Shown here: positions 1 through 7,987 of the stretch, in pieces
How positions within the stretch are numbered: the first letter of the stretch is position 1
Layout: each line of letters starts with the position of its first letter
Assembly: GCA_040386335.1 (NCBI GenBank)
Contig: JAZKFT010000015.1
Span: 1-64,000 of the forward strand
Direction of reading: 5' to 3'
Length of the DNA stretch: 64,000 nt
Source: JAZKFT01 sp040386335
Lineage (GTDB): Bacteria; Bacteroidota; Bacteroidia; Chitinophagales; Chitinophagaceae
The notes under the pieces: generated by a model
What the model was told of the DNA's origin: nothing
The model's database searches: none
Seen by the model: the letters and a program-made list of their open reading frames with translations, nothing else
Program-made: the position numbers and the translations under genes

Positions 1-22
1 CTATTTTTTGTTGTTCGGTCAT
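1..22 (-). CDS. possible 5' end of a gene running off the window
   Basis: Reading the minus strand from base 22 gives ATG followed by codons for T-E-Q-Q-K-I, open to the window edge. Only seven codons are visible, so no family can be named. It would be transcribed in the same direction as the recombinase gene at 170-1408 and would lie downstream of it. No clear ribosome binding site is seen. It may be chance. Confidence 0.2.
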
Positions 23-169
23 GTGTCTAAAAATGGTGGGTTTATTTCGTACAACTCCTAAATAACAGAAGGTTTTTCCCACCACTACCTGCATCAATTG
101 TGGGTAACTGCTGAAAAGGAGTGCGTTATAAAAATAGGCGAAACATACAAGACTTTCGCAAATACATGC

Positions 170-1408
170 TTACTTTAAATCGAGACTGTCCAACGGACTC
201 ACGATCTGCAGTATATCCCGGTTGGTTACATGGAGATAACGAAGGGTTGTCTTCAGGTCGTTGTGACCCAGGAGCTTCATGATCATGGTCACATCAGTCC
301 CTTTTTCAAGCAAGTGTGTAGCAAAACTGTGCCGAAGTGTATGGATACTTCCGGGTCTCAAAATACCTGCTTTCTGTTTTGCAGCTTGTAACACCAATTG
401 CAGGCTTCGGGTACTATATGGCTGGTTGGGCATCTGCCCCGGAAACAAATAACCTTTTACCGCCGGCTTGTACTGGTTCCAGTACTCCCGGAGCATTACC
501 AACAACACAGGACTCAATGGTACAATACGGTCTTTTTTCCCTTTCGCACGCTCCAGGAAGATGGTCATGCGCTTACTGTCTATTGCCATTGTTTTCAAAC
601 TTACCACCTCGCTTACTCTTAGCCCACCACTATAAGAAAGCATCAGCATAGTTTTGTGCTTTAGGTTTTTGCAACTATTAATAATGTTCGCTATATCATC
701 CTGGTTAAACACTTTTGGCAACTGCTGTTGCTTCTTTGGCCGCGGTATTTCCACAAAAAATTTATCCCTGCCGAGTACCTGCTCGTAGAAAAATTTAAGG
801 GCGTTGATGCGGCTATGCACCGTGTTTTCGCTTAAACCTTCGCCGATGCATTTCAGCAGGTATCTTTTTACATCATCCGTAGTAAGTGTTTCTGCAGCAT
901 GTCTGCCCAACAACTGCAAAAAAACCAGCATCTCCCCGCGGTAGGTTCGTTTGGTACTGTCACTATACGCCTTCAATGTTAGCTGGTCCATCATTTTTTG
1001 CAAGGCTTCCAGGTTGGGTAGGGCTAACTTAAATGCCACTTCAGGCTGTGGCAGAGGTGGCTGTTTTCTTATAGCCGTTGTATTATTTAATTCCGGCTTT
1101 ACCGGCAGCTTTTCCGCACCACATTTTATTATAGGCGTTTTTGCCGGCTTTGTTGCCTGCACGGCTTTTCGCTGATGCAGGTATTTTGAAAGAGCGGTGC
1201 TGTCCAGTATCGCCAGGTGTACAAATTCCTGTTGTATTGCCTGGTAGCTTTCCTGCGTTAGTGGCAGGTACCAGCCCTTGTGCGACTGGCTCCATTTTAC
1301 ACTTTTTATACCGCGGGCTAGGTGGTTGAGTTTTTCACTTTTATCATATTGTAATAATATTTGTTCCGCACCCCTGTGCAGGATGGGCAATAGCCGGATG
1401 GTTTCCAT
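170..1408 (-). CDS. tyrosine-type site-specific recombinase/integrase
   Basis: A 412-residue tyrosine recombinase that would cut and rejoin DNA at specific sites. The C-terminal catalytic domain shows the full active-site set: Arg264 (in GGLRVSE), Lys289, His356 and Arg359 (HTLRH), His382 (LLGH) and the nucleophile Tyr391 (TLRYLHV). Residues 135-215 look like the SAM-like core-binding domain, and the first 70 residues form an extra N-terminal domain seen in many Bacteroidota integrases. It is longer than XerC/XerD (about 300 residues), so it is not simply the dif recombinase. No excisionase, phage or conjugation genes are in view. A cluster of TGTGACA-type repeats lies 250-350 bp upstream. 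The target site is unknown. Confidence 0.93.
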   Translation of the reverse strand: METIRLLPILHRGAEQILLQYDKSEKLNHLARGIKSVKWSQSHKGWYLPLTQESYQAIQQEFVHLAILDSTALSKYLHQRKAVQATKPAKTPIIKCGAEKLPVKPELNNTTAIRKQPPLPQPEVAFKLALPNLEALQKMMDQLTLKAYSDSTKRTYRGEMLVFLQLLGRHAAETLTTDDVKRYLLKCIGEGLSENTVHSRINALKFFYEQVLGRDKFFVEIPRPKKQQQLPKVFNQDDIANIINSCKNLKHKTMLMLSYSGGLRVSEVVSLKTMAIDSKRMTIFLERAKGKKDRIVPLSPVLLVMLREYWNQYKPAVKGYLFPGQMPNQPYSTRSLQLVLQAAKQKAGILRPGSIHTLRHSFATHLLEKGTDVTMIMKLLGHNDLKTTLRYLHVTNRDILQIVSPLDSLDLK

Positions 1409-1655
1409 TTTGGCGTTTTGGGTTTGCCCCGTTAATCTAGTAATTCAGGCAACGCCGGCAAAGTTTGGCTGACGGATGGGCGTATTCGCTGTATGGATAT
1501 GGGTATTTGGCAATTTTTATCGGGGCGGAGTATAATTCGTGACAAGAGCCAGGGCTGGGGGTTGCTAAATCAGGTAATACCTGCTGCAACAGGAGTGTAA
1601 ATTGATGATTTGTTTGAATGAAAAAAAATACGACCCGGATTGGCGTCTGCCCGCG

Positions 1656-1764
1656 TGTGACAAAATTTTGTGTGACAGAAAAAAATGTCACGGATTGATT
1701 GGTCACATTGTTGTGAAAAAAAGAGTTGTGACAGAAAAAATTGTCACAGACTTTTTTGTCACAA
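1656..1764. repeat. cluster of TGTGACA / TGTCACA heptamers
   Basis: Seven copies or near copies of one heptamer occur in about 110 bp in both orientations: TGTGACA at 1656, 1671 and 1727, TGTCACA at 1742 and 1757, and six-of-seven matches at 1686 and 1702. The pair 1727-1733 / 1742-1748 can form a 7-bp stem with an A-rich loop, and 1671/1686 a 6-bp one. The cluster is upstream of the integrase gene. It could be integrase arm sites, an operator array or degenerate repeat DNA; the sequence alone does not decide. Confidence 0.6.
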
Positions 1765-1910
1765 CTTTTTAATGCCTTAAGACTGCTTTCCGGAATGGTT
1801 TGTTTTCGCCACCAGGACGTTGGTACTTCTTTGCTGTAAATTGCGTGTTGAATAACTTGTCCCGCTTATTGCGCATTGGTGTCATGCTAAGGTTGAAAAT
1901 CAAAAGGTGT

Positions 1911-2116
1911 CCCGTCGGGGTTTTCACACTAAACGACCCTGGAATTGCGGCAATCATCCGTGAAACCCCGACGTGAAGGGTATCTTGAACATTAGTCAAC
2001 TCCTCCATGATTCAGTATCTGCTTAGTTTTCGTGCATCCCCTTTTTTCAGAACTGCTCACTCGTCGGGGTTTCACGGTAGGTGTTTCTGGGTTAAGGCGG
2101 CTACTCGTGAAACCCC
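1911..2116. repeat. inverted copies of a CGTCGGGGTTTCACGG motif
   Basis: The 16-mer CCGTGAAACCCCGACG at 1958-1973 has its exact reverse complement at 2062-2077. A third copy with one extra T starts at 1913, in the orientation of the second, and a weaker fourth (CGTGAAACCCCCGCC) starts at 2106, in the orientation of the first. The perfect pair is separated by 88 bp. Such spaced inverted repeats fit a small non-coding dispersed element. Confidence 0.6.
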
Positions 2117-2271
2117 CGCCTGGACCGTTCATAATTTTCATAGGACAAATCGGCTAGAACCTCATCCTGTAAAGGGCTACAGACGATTTAAAAAAAATTA
2201 GCTTGACACCAATGCGCTTATTGCGGGATTGATTACGCTCCCAACCGAAATTAAATCCCAATAGCCGCACG

Positions 2272-3288
2272 CTACCCAAGCAGGCCTGCCGCCTTACTAA
2301 TCTCCAGCATTCGCTCAATCGGCTTCAAGGCTGCCAGCCGCAGGTCTTCGGCCATTATGAGCTCCGGGGTTTCGTACTGCATACACAGGTAGAGTTTTTC
2401 CAGCGTGTTTAATTTCATGTAGGGGCAGTCGTTGCAGGCGCAGTTGTTATTGGGCGGGGCAGGTATAAAAGTTTTATTAGGGCTGTCCTTCTGCATCTGG
2501 TGCAGAATGCCGGTTTCGGTGGCCACAATAAAACTGTTGGCCGGGCTGGTTTGGCTGTATTTAAGTAATTGGGTGGTGCTGCCAATAAAATCGGCTACAG
2601 CCAGCACCGGTTCTTCACATTCCGGGTGGGCGATCACCAGCGCTTCGGGGTGGCGTGCTTTTAGCCGTGTTATTTTTTCCAGACTGAAAATTTCATGCAC
2701 CATGCAGGCACCGTTCCACAGCACCATATCGCGGCCCGTTTGTTTGTTTATCCAGGCACCCAGGTTTTTGTCGGGGGCGAAAATAATCGGCTGGTCTTTT
2801 GGTATGCTTTCAACGATCGCTTTTGCATTGCTGCTGGTGCAAATAATGTCACTCAGCGCTTTGATGTCTGCGGTGCAATTTATATAGCTCACCACAATAT
2901 GGTCAGGGTGCTTCTGTTTAAAGGCTTTAAACAGGTCCGCAGGGGCACTGTCGGCCAAACTGCAGCCGGCATTCAGGTCGGGCAATAAGACTTTTTTGGT
3001 CGGGTTCAGAATTTTAGCGGTCTCCGCCATAAAATGTACCCCGGCAAAAACGATCATATCCGCATCGGTTTGTTTGGCCTTTTGTGCCAGGCCCAGGCTA
3101 TCGCCAATATAGTCGGCCACGTCCTGTATATCGGGCTCCTGGTAGTAATGTGCCAGCAGGATGGCGTTCTTTTCTTTTTTTAAGCGTTCTATTTCTGCAA
3201 ACAGATCGAGCGTCGGATCCAGCTCAATATCCAGGAAACCACGAACGGGTACTTTTGCCCTTGCTTCTGCCATGTCAATAACTGCCAT
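2272..3288 (-). CDS. nadA: quinolinate synthase NadA
   Basis: Condenses iminoaspartate with dihydroxyacetone phosphate to quinolinate in de novo NAD synthesis, in the cytoplasm. The 338-residue length is normal for the family. The three cysteines expected to hold the [4Fe-4S] cluster are visible: Cys109 (NAGCSLA), Cys195 (NGACMVHE) and one of the C-terminal CACNDC group (283-288). HYYQ near residue 48 and GDSLGLA near 63 are family motifs. The partners nadB and nadC are not in this window, but nadD lies 7 kb away. It is transcribed divergently from the foldase gene at 3942 across a 650-bp gap. Confidence 0.97.
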   Translation of the reverse strand: MAVIDMAEARAKVPVRGFLDIELDPTLDLFAEIERLKKEKNAILLAHYYQEPDIQDVADYIGDSLGLAQKAKQTDADMIVFAGVHFMAETAKILNPTKKVLLPDLNAGCSLADSAPADLFKAFKQKHPDHIVVSYINCTADIKALSDIICTSSNAKAIVESIPKDQPIIFAPDKNLGAWINKQTGRDMVLWNGACMVHEIFSLEKITRLKARHPEALVIAHPECEEPVLAVADFIGSTTQLLKYSQTSPANSFIVATETGILHQMQKDSPNKTFIPAPPNNNCACNDCPYMKLNTLEKLYLCMQYETPELIMAEDLRLAALKPIERMLEISKAAGLLG

Positions 3289-3941
3289 AGTATATGTATT
3301 AAATACTTTTATTTATATAAACCTACTATTAATACGGGTGTTAATTAGGGGATAAGATTTTCAGCCCCTGTGTTCAAAGGTAAGAACTCACGGGGCATAC
3401 ATGGCTGTTCACATCCTGTTAACATGCTAAATTCAGCGTGGTATTGCATTTGATATTGTTATTCACAGTTGAGGATAAGGTTATACTATGAACAAAAACA
3501 TGCAGGAGCCTTTTTGTATAACTGGTGGATGAATTTCATGAATGTGGATGAAGGGATAGCCAGGAGAATTGTTTTGAATTCTGCAACTGGTATTATCCTA
3601 TTCTTTTCCACGAAGTGTTTTATGCAAATAGGTAGTTATTAACGGCATTTGGTGGTTATCCATAACCTATGTTGGCGAATGTTTCACGAGGCCGAAAAAG
3701 TTACCTGGATAGTCTCTTTTTTTCGGGCTGTAATGTGGGTATATGTGGTAGAAAAATGCCGCATAGCCGGTTCTGCAAATATTGTCCCGGGAGAATTCCA
3801 TAATTAACGATTGAATAAACCCCCATTCCACCTGCATTTCGTTGTGTTTTCCACAATTTGTTCATACCGTCGAAACCCCTATTTTTGCGACCCTTAAATT
3901 GGGGTTTATTTTTTTACTAAATAACGAAATGCTATTTCATT
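3289..3941. other. large divergent intergenic region; candidate origin-like region
   Basis: This 653-bp gap between nadA (minus) and the foldase gene (plus) has no ORF worth calling. It holds one consensus DnaA-box match, TTATTCACA at 3459-3467. Four sequences one base from TTATCCACA are also present: 3470-3478 and 3543-3551 on the minus strand, 3656-3664 and 3847-3855 on the plus strand. An AT-rich stretch lies at 3296-3352, and GGTTAT-CC-ATAACC at 3654-3667 is a palindrome. Two parS-like sites lie 7 kb to the right. This could be oriC, but dnaA is absent and the gap may simply be a long divergent promoter region. Confidence 0.35.
3858..3887 (+). promoter_or_regulatory. Bacteroidota-type promoter (TTG-N19-TAnnTTTG) of the foldase gene
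   Basis: TTG at 3858-3860 is followed after exactly 19 bases by TATTTTTG at 3880-3887. This matches the -33/-7 pattern recognised by the primary sigma factor of Bacteroidota. It would start transcription around 3892, leaving a leader of about 50 nt before the ATG at 3942. Confidence 0.65.
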
Positions 3942-6068
3942 ATGTCTATTATTCAAACGGTACGTGACAAGGGGATGTGGGTGGTAAGTGTTGCCATTGC
4001 GCTTAGTGTAATTGGTTTTTTGCTGATGGATGCCCGTAGTGGCGGCAACGGAGCCACAGGAGGTACTGCCGAAGAAACAATTGCCAGTGTAAACGGAAAG
4101 AAGATTACTTATGGCCGTTTTATGGAGCTGGAAAAAATGATGGAGGATAACTACGCCGCCCAGGGTCGCCCGGTGGATGAAGCCAGCCGTCAACAAATTT
4201 ATCAGCAGGTGTGGAGCCAGTTGAGCGACGGAACCGCATTGGACCAGGAGATAGAAAAAGTAGGTTTAGCGATTACCGATAAGGAGATTGCAGACCAGAT
4301 GTTTGTGTCTAATCCGCCGGAATTCTTAAAACAAGAGTTTACCAGTAAAGAAACAGGCCAGTTTGATGCAGCCGCTGCCCGCAATGCCATTAACCAGTTG
4401 AAGAAAAGGAAAGATGACGCTCAAAAGCAAATGCTGGAGAAAATGTATATCGATCCTTACGTGGAAGGATTGCTGCGTAAAAAATATTTTACGCTGCTCC
4501 AGTCCAGCGCCTACGTCCCAAAGTGGATGGTAGAAAAGCAGATGGCCGATAACAATGCCATTACCAGCTTTCAATATGTTGCTGTTCCTTATACTACTAT
4601 TGCCGATAGCACTATAAAGATTAGCGACGAGCAGATCAATACCTATGTGAAAGCGCATAGCAATGAATATAAACTCGACGAAGCCACCCGCAGCATCGCC
4701 TATGTAAGTTTTGATGTAAAACCCACCGCTGCAGATAGTACTGCAACCGCAAAAGCCATTGCAGATATGAAAGCGGAGTTTCAATCAACAAATGATCCTA
4801 AGGCTTTTGTAACCCGCAACAGCAGCGACATGCAGTTTTTTGATGGATACAATGGCAGGGACAAATTGATGATGCCGGCAAAAGACAGCATTCTGGCTGC
4901 CGGGGTTGGAAAAGTATATGGACCATATATGGATGGCAACTCATGGGTAATGAGCAGGATCGTTGATGTAAAGACTTTGCCGGATTCCGCAAAGGTTCGC
5001 CATATTTTGATAGGTACTATTGATCCTCAAAGTCAACAACCTATTCGGGATGACGCTACTGCAAAAGCAAAGATCGACAGTATTTTCACAGCTATTAAAG
5101 GTGGAGCTGATTTCAATATGATGGTGTTGCAGTTTAGTGATGACCAGGGTAGCAAGATGAATGGTGGCGTGTACGAGTTTTTCCAGCAGGGCAAAATGGT
5201 CCCTGAGTTTAATGACAGTTCTTTCCAGGGAAAAGTGGGTGATTATAAAGTGGTACGTACCGAGTTTGGTTATCACCTGATCAATATCCTTGCTCATAAA
5301 GGTATGTCGCCTTCTTACAAAATAGCTTATATGGCTAAGAGTATTGTGCCCAGCCAGGAGACAATTAATGATGCCAGCAACAGAGCCAATGTATTTGCAG
5401 CTAATAGCCGCACCGCCAAAGCTTTTGATGATAATGCCAAAAAGGATAATCTTACGCGTCTTGTTTCTCCTGAAGTAAGACCAATTGATTTTAGCATTCC
5501 AGGTGTAGGCGATAGCCGCAGCCTTGTTCGGTGGATCTACGAAAATGAACCAGGGGATGTAAGCGAACCACAGGATATGAAGGATAAATATGTAGTAGTA
5601 GCCGTTACCGGTGCTGAGGAAGCCGGATTACCAAGTGCATCAAAAGTTCGCCCGATGGTAGAGCCGATATTGCGTAATGCAGAAAAAGCAAAGACCATCA
5701 AAGCAAAGATGGGCACCGTAACTACGTTGGAAGCGCTGGCTGCAAAAGTAACAATGACCGTACAACGTGCTGATAGTGTGATGTTTAGCAACCCAAGTAT
5801 CCCTACTTCGGGTCCTGAGAATAAGGTAGTGGGGTACGCTTTTAATAAGGCCAATTTAAATAAAGTAAGCCAACCGATAGAAGGAAACAGTGGGGTATAT
5901 GCTGTTAAAGCAGAGATGATCGGAGCTAAAATGGTAGCTGCAGCAGTGAGTATTGACGAGCAGAGAAAGCAAATGGAAGGACAATTAAAACAATCCATGA
6001 TAAATACTGCAATTATTGGGTTCCGCAAAGCAGCTAATATCACAGACAAACGGTCTAAGTTTCTATAA
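3942..6068 (+). CDS. membrane-anchored SurA/PpiD-type peptidyl-prolyl isomerase
   Basis: A 708-residue periplasmic foldase that should assist folding of outer-membrane and secreted proteins. Residues 10-30 form one transmembrane anchor (MWVVSVAIALSVIGFLLMD). A SurA-N-like chaperone region follows, with SVNGKKITYGRF around residue 50. A parvulin domain begins near residue 352 (KVRHILIG) and runs to about 460, with the typical FGYHLI motif. The C-terminal 240 residues resemble a second, degenerate rotamase-like region as in PpiD. It stands alone, with a good promoter upstream and a hairpin terminator downstream at 6112. Confidence 0.93.
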   Translation: MSIIQTVRDKGMWVVSVAIALSVIGFLLMDARSGGNGATGGTAEETIASVNGKKITYGRFMELEKMMEDNYAAQGRPVDEASRQQIYQQVWSQLSDGTALDQEIEKVGLAITDKEIADQMFVSNPPEFLKQEFTSKETGQFDAAAARNAINQLKKRKDDAQKQMLEKMYIDPYVEGLLRKKYFTLLQSSAYVPKWMVEKQMADNNAITSFQYVAVPYTTIADSTIKISDEQINTYVKAHSNEYKLDEATRSIAYVSFDVKPTAADSTATAKAIADMKAEFQSTNDPKAFVTRNSSDMQFFDGYNGRDKLMMPAKDSILAAGVGKVYGPYMDGNSWVMSRIVDVKTLPDSAKVRHILIGTIDPQSQQPIRDDATAKAKIDSIFTAIKGGADFNMMVLQFSDDQGSKMNGGVYEFFQQGKMVPEFNDSSFQGKVGDYKVVRTEFGYHLINILAHKGMSPSYKIAYMAKSIVPSQETINDASNRANVFAANSRTAKAFDDNAKKDNLTRLVSPEVRPIDFSIPGVGDSRSLVRWIYENEPGDVSEPQDMKDKYVVVAVTGAEEAGLPSASKVRPMVEPILRNAEKAKTIKAKMGTVTTLEALAAKVTMTVQRADSVMFSNPSIPTSGPENKVVGYAFNKANLNKVSQPIEGNSGVYAVKAEMIGAKMVAAAVSIDEQRKQMEGQLKQSMINTAIIGFRKAANITDKRSKFL

Positions 6069-6111
6069 CCGGTAATTAGGTTACCGAAACAACCAAAACT
6101 AACAGAACGGT

Positions 6112-6142
6112 CCCGTCAATTTATTGGCGGGATTTTTCTTTT
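6112..6142 (+). terminator. intrinsic terminator after the foldase gene
   Basis: CCCGTCAA (6112-6119) pairs with TTGGCGGG (6124-6131) with one G-T wobble and a 4-base loop, followed by a T-rich run ATTTTTCTTTT. Confidence 0.8.
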
Positions 6143-6215
6143 GGAGCCGTTCCTAAAAGTAAAACAAAACATTTCCTGTTGCATACTGTTAGTTTTGTAA
6201 TCGAATTCAAATACT

Positions 6216-6722
6216 ATGAGCGACGTTTTAATAAATAAGGTTACAGAAAGTGCATTGACCACTATCGACCTGGAAGAATATTTTCCAAAGGAATCAGTCG
6301 TGGTTTTCGATCTGCAGCCTTTTCTTTTTATGGGGTTGATATTAAAGGAGAAGGATTTTCGCGAAGCACTTAAAAATTATGACTGGAACGTGTACGAAGG
6401 GAAGCAAGTGGCCATTACCTGCAGCGCTGATGCGATTATACCTATGTGGGCCTATATGCTGGTAGCTACCTATCTGCAACCAGTTGCCAGCCAGATTGCC
6501 TTTGGAGATGAGAAAAAAATGCAGGAAGAAATATTGATCTCAAATATCAGGCATATTGATCCACAGGGATTTGAGGATAAAAGGGTAGTAATAAAGGGTT
6601 GTGGCGATTTACCAATTGGCGAGGCCGCCTACCTGGAAATAACCAAACTGTTGCGACCTGTTGCTAAAAGCATCATGTACGGCGAACCATGTAGTACGGT
6701 GCCTATCTACAAAAGGAAATAA
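6216..6722 (+). CDS. DUF2480 family protein
   Basis: A 168-residue cytoplasmic protein that I recognise as the DUF2480 family, found widely in Bacteroidota and of unknown function. Conserved family features visible include DLEEYFPKESVVVFDL near the N-terminus, FMGLILKEKDFREAL, and the central IPMWAYMLVATYLQP. No signal peptide or membrane segment is seen. A -7-like element TAGTTTTG lies at 6190-6197, giving a short leader, but no -33 TTG is at the right distance. It converges with corA, with six bases between the stop codons and no clear terminator. Confidence 0.88.
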   Translation: MSDVLINKVTESALTTIDLEEYFPKESVVVFDLQPFLFMGLILKEKDFREALKNYDWNVYEGKQVAITCSADAIIPMWAYMLVATYLQPVASQIAFGDEKKMQEEILISNIRHIDPQGFEDKRVVIKGCGDLPIGEAAYLEITKLLRPVAKSIMYGEPCSTVPIYKRK

Positions 6723-6728
6723 TTTTTA

Positions 6729-7850
6729 TCAGGGCTCATTTTCCGTTGGAACATCTTTTCCAAACCAGCCTCTTCTCCAAAAGAAGTAGATCATCAGGAG
6801 GGGAGCAAAAACCATAATTCCTACTGCCAGCCAAAAGCCGAGGCGGTGGTGGGCATAGGGGATAGCATCGAAGTTCATACCAAAGATCCCACCGATCACG
6901 GTTGCCGGCGCCATCAAGGTAGTAACGATCGCAAGGAATTTCATGATCTCATTCATCTTCAGGTTTACATTGTTCAGATAGAGATCCTGTAAACTCATTA
7001 CCATATCACGATAGTTTTCAGCCAGGTCGCTGGCTTGCACAATATGGTCGTAAATGTCTTTAAAGTATTTTTCCGTTCTTTCTTCCAGCAATTCACTGTC
7101 GCTTCTCAATATTCCGCTTACTAAATCACGCACCGGGTTTAGATTTCTTTTCAGTACGATCATTTCCTTTCTCAACTGGTTTACCTTGTTTAGTGTTTGT
7201 CGGCTGGCTTTCCTGATAATTTCCTCTTCGATCGTTTCGATCCTTTCCCCCAATTTTTCCATGACCACAAAAAAATTATCGACGATTAGATCGATCATGG
7301 TATAGAACAGGTAGTCGGCCTTGCTTTGCCGGATCTTACTATTGGAGAACTGTAGTTTTTCTCTTAGTGGATTGAATACATCTCTCTTCGCGTCTTCCTG
7401 GAAAGAGAGAACAAAGTTCTGGCCAATCACGATGCTGATTTGTTCCTGTTCTACACCGCCGGTGGTTTCATTGAAATAAAGCATGTTCAGCAAGCAAAAT
7501 AGTACACCATCTATTTCATCCATTTTCGGCCGCTGACCAAAACTCATAATGTCTTCCTGTATCAGTGCATGTATTTTATAACGGTTGCACAATTCTTCAA
7601 TATCGGCTTTTCTCAGGCCATCTACATTGATCCAGGTTACATGTGGTGAATCTACATAGGCGAAACAGTTTTTTACGGTGGCTAACTTTTCCTGCTTTAT
7701 TTGCGTGCCGTTATAGTCGTATACAAAAATGGAGATGTTGGCAGGTTCCGGCCTGTCTGATAATTTGGTTGGGTTATATTGTTGTACCACAGCCCTTGTC
7801 CGTTGGCCGATAAATGGCGACAGAAGTGTATGGTAACTGATGCCTTTCAT
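6729..7850 (-). CDS. corA: CorA-type magnesium/cobalt transporter
   Basis: A 373-residue CorA-family divalent-cation channel of the inner membrane. The N-terminal two thirds form the cytoplasmic domain with a long helical region (ERIETIEEEIIRKASRQTLNKV region). The C-terminus has two transmembrane helices, and the first ends in the signature GMN motif (IGGIFGMNFD). The tail WRRGWFGKDV is basic and cytoplasmic. The usual periplasmic loop after GMN is present but reads AIPYAHHRLG instead of the commoner MPE motif. Whether it carries Mg2+, Co2+ or another ion cannot be told. It is divergent from chrA. Confidence 0.94.
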   Translation of the reverse strand: MKGISYHTLLSPFIGQRTRAVVQQYNPTKLSDRPEPANISIFVYDYNGTQIKQEKLATVKNCFAYVDSPHVTWINVDGLRKADIEELCNRYKIHALIQEDIMSFGQRPKMDEIDGVLFCLLNMLYFNETTGGVEQEQISIVIGQNFVLSFQEDAKRDVFNPLREKLQFSNSKIRQSKADYLFYTMIDLIVDNFFVVMEKLGERIETIEEEIIRKASRQTLNKVNQLRKEMIVLKRNLNPVRDLVSGILRSDSELLEERTEKYFKDIYDHIVQASDLAENYRDMVMSLQDLYLNNVNLKMNEIMKFLAIVTTLMAPATVIGGIFGMNFDAIPYAHHRLGFWLAVGIMVFAPLLMIYFFWRRGWFGKDVPTENEP

Positions 7851-7987
7851 GTGCGTGTTTATTTTGAATGAGGATGGTTTTCTGAAACAGATTTTGTCAT
7901 TGATAATAAATGACTAAATTAATTGCTTCAATTGTAATTCTTTACGCTGCATTTATTTCCGGTCGCTTTTAATTTGAAAACGTACAC

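Larger units (their letters stand above)
1409..2271. other. 863-bp intergenic region rich in short repeats
   Basis: No convincing gene is present. It contains the TGTGACA cluster (1656-1764), four copies of a CGTCGGGGTTTCAC-type motif (1911-2116) and a 79-codon minus-strand frame at 1769-2008. That frame reads like protein in its middle (SMTPMRNKRDKLFN), but it carries two of the repeats at its 5' side and has no recognisable domain. It may be a decayed or dispersed element. Confidence 0.5.

Noticed and set aside
337..651. Plus-strand frames over the integrase and similar frames opposite other genes
   Set aside because: They are opposite-strand shadows of strongly supported genes and carry no domain signal.
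1437..1706. 89-codon minus-strand frame upstream of the integrase
   Set aside because: Much of it is made of the TGTGACA repeats and no domain or start signal is seen, so it is not called as a gene.
3680..3692. TGTTTCACG half-site in the nadA upstream gap
   Set aside because: Only the left half of a parS-like site; the right half reads AGGCC and has no match.
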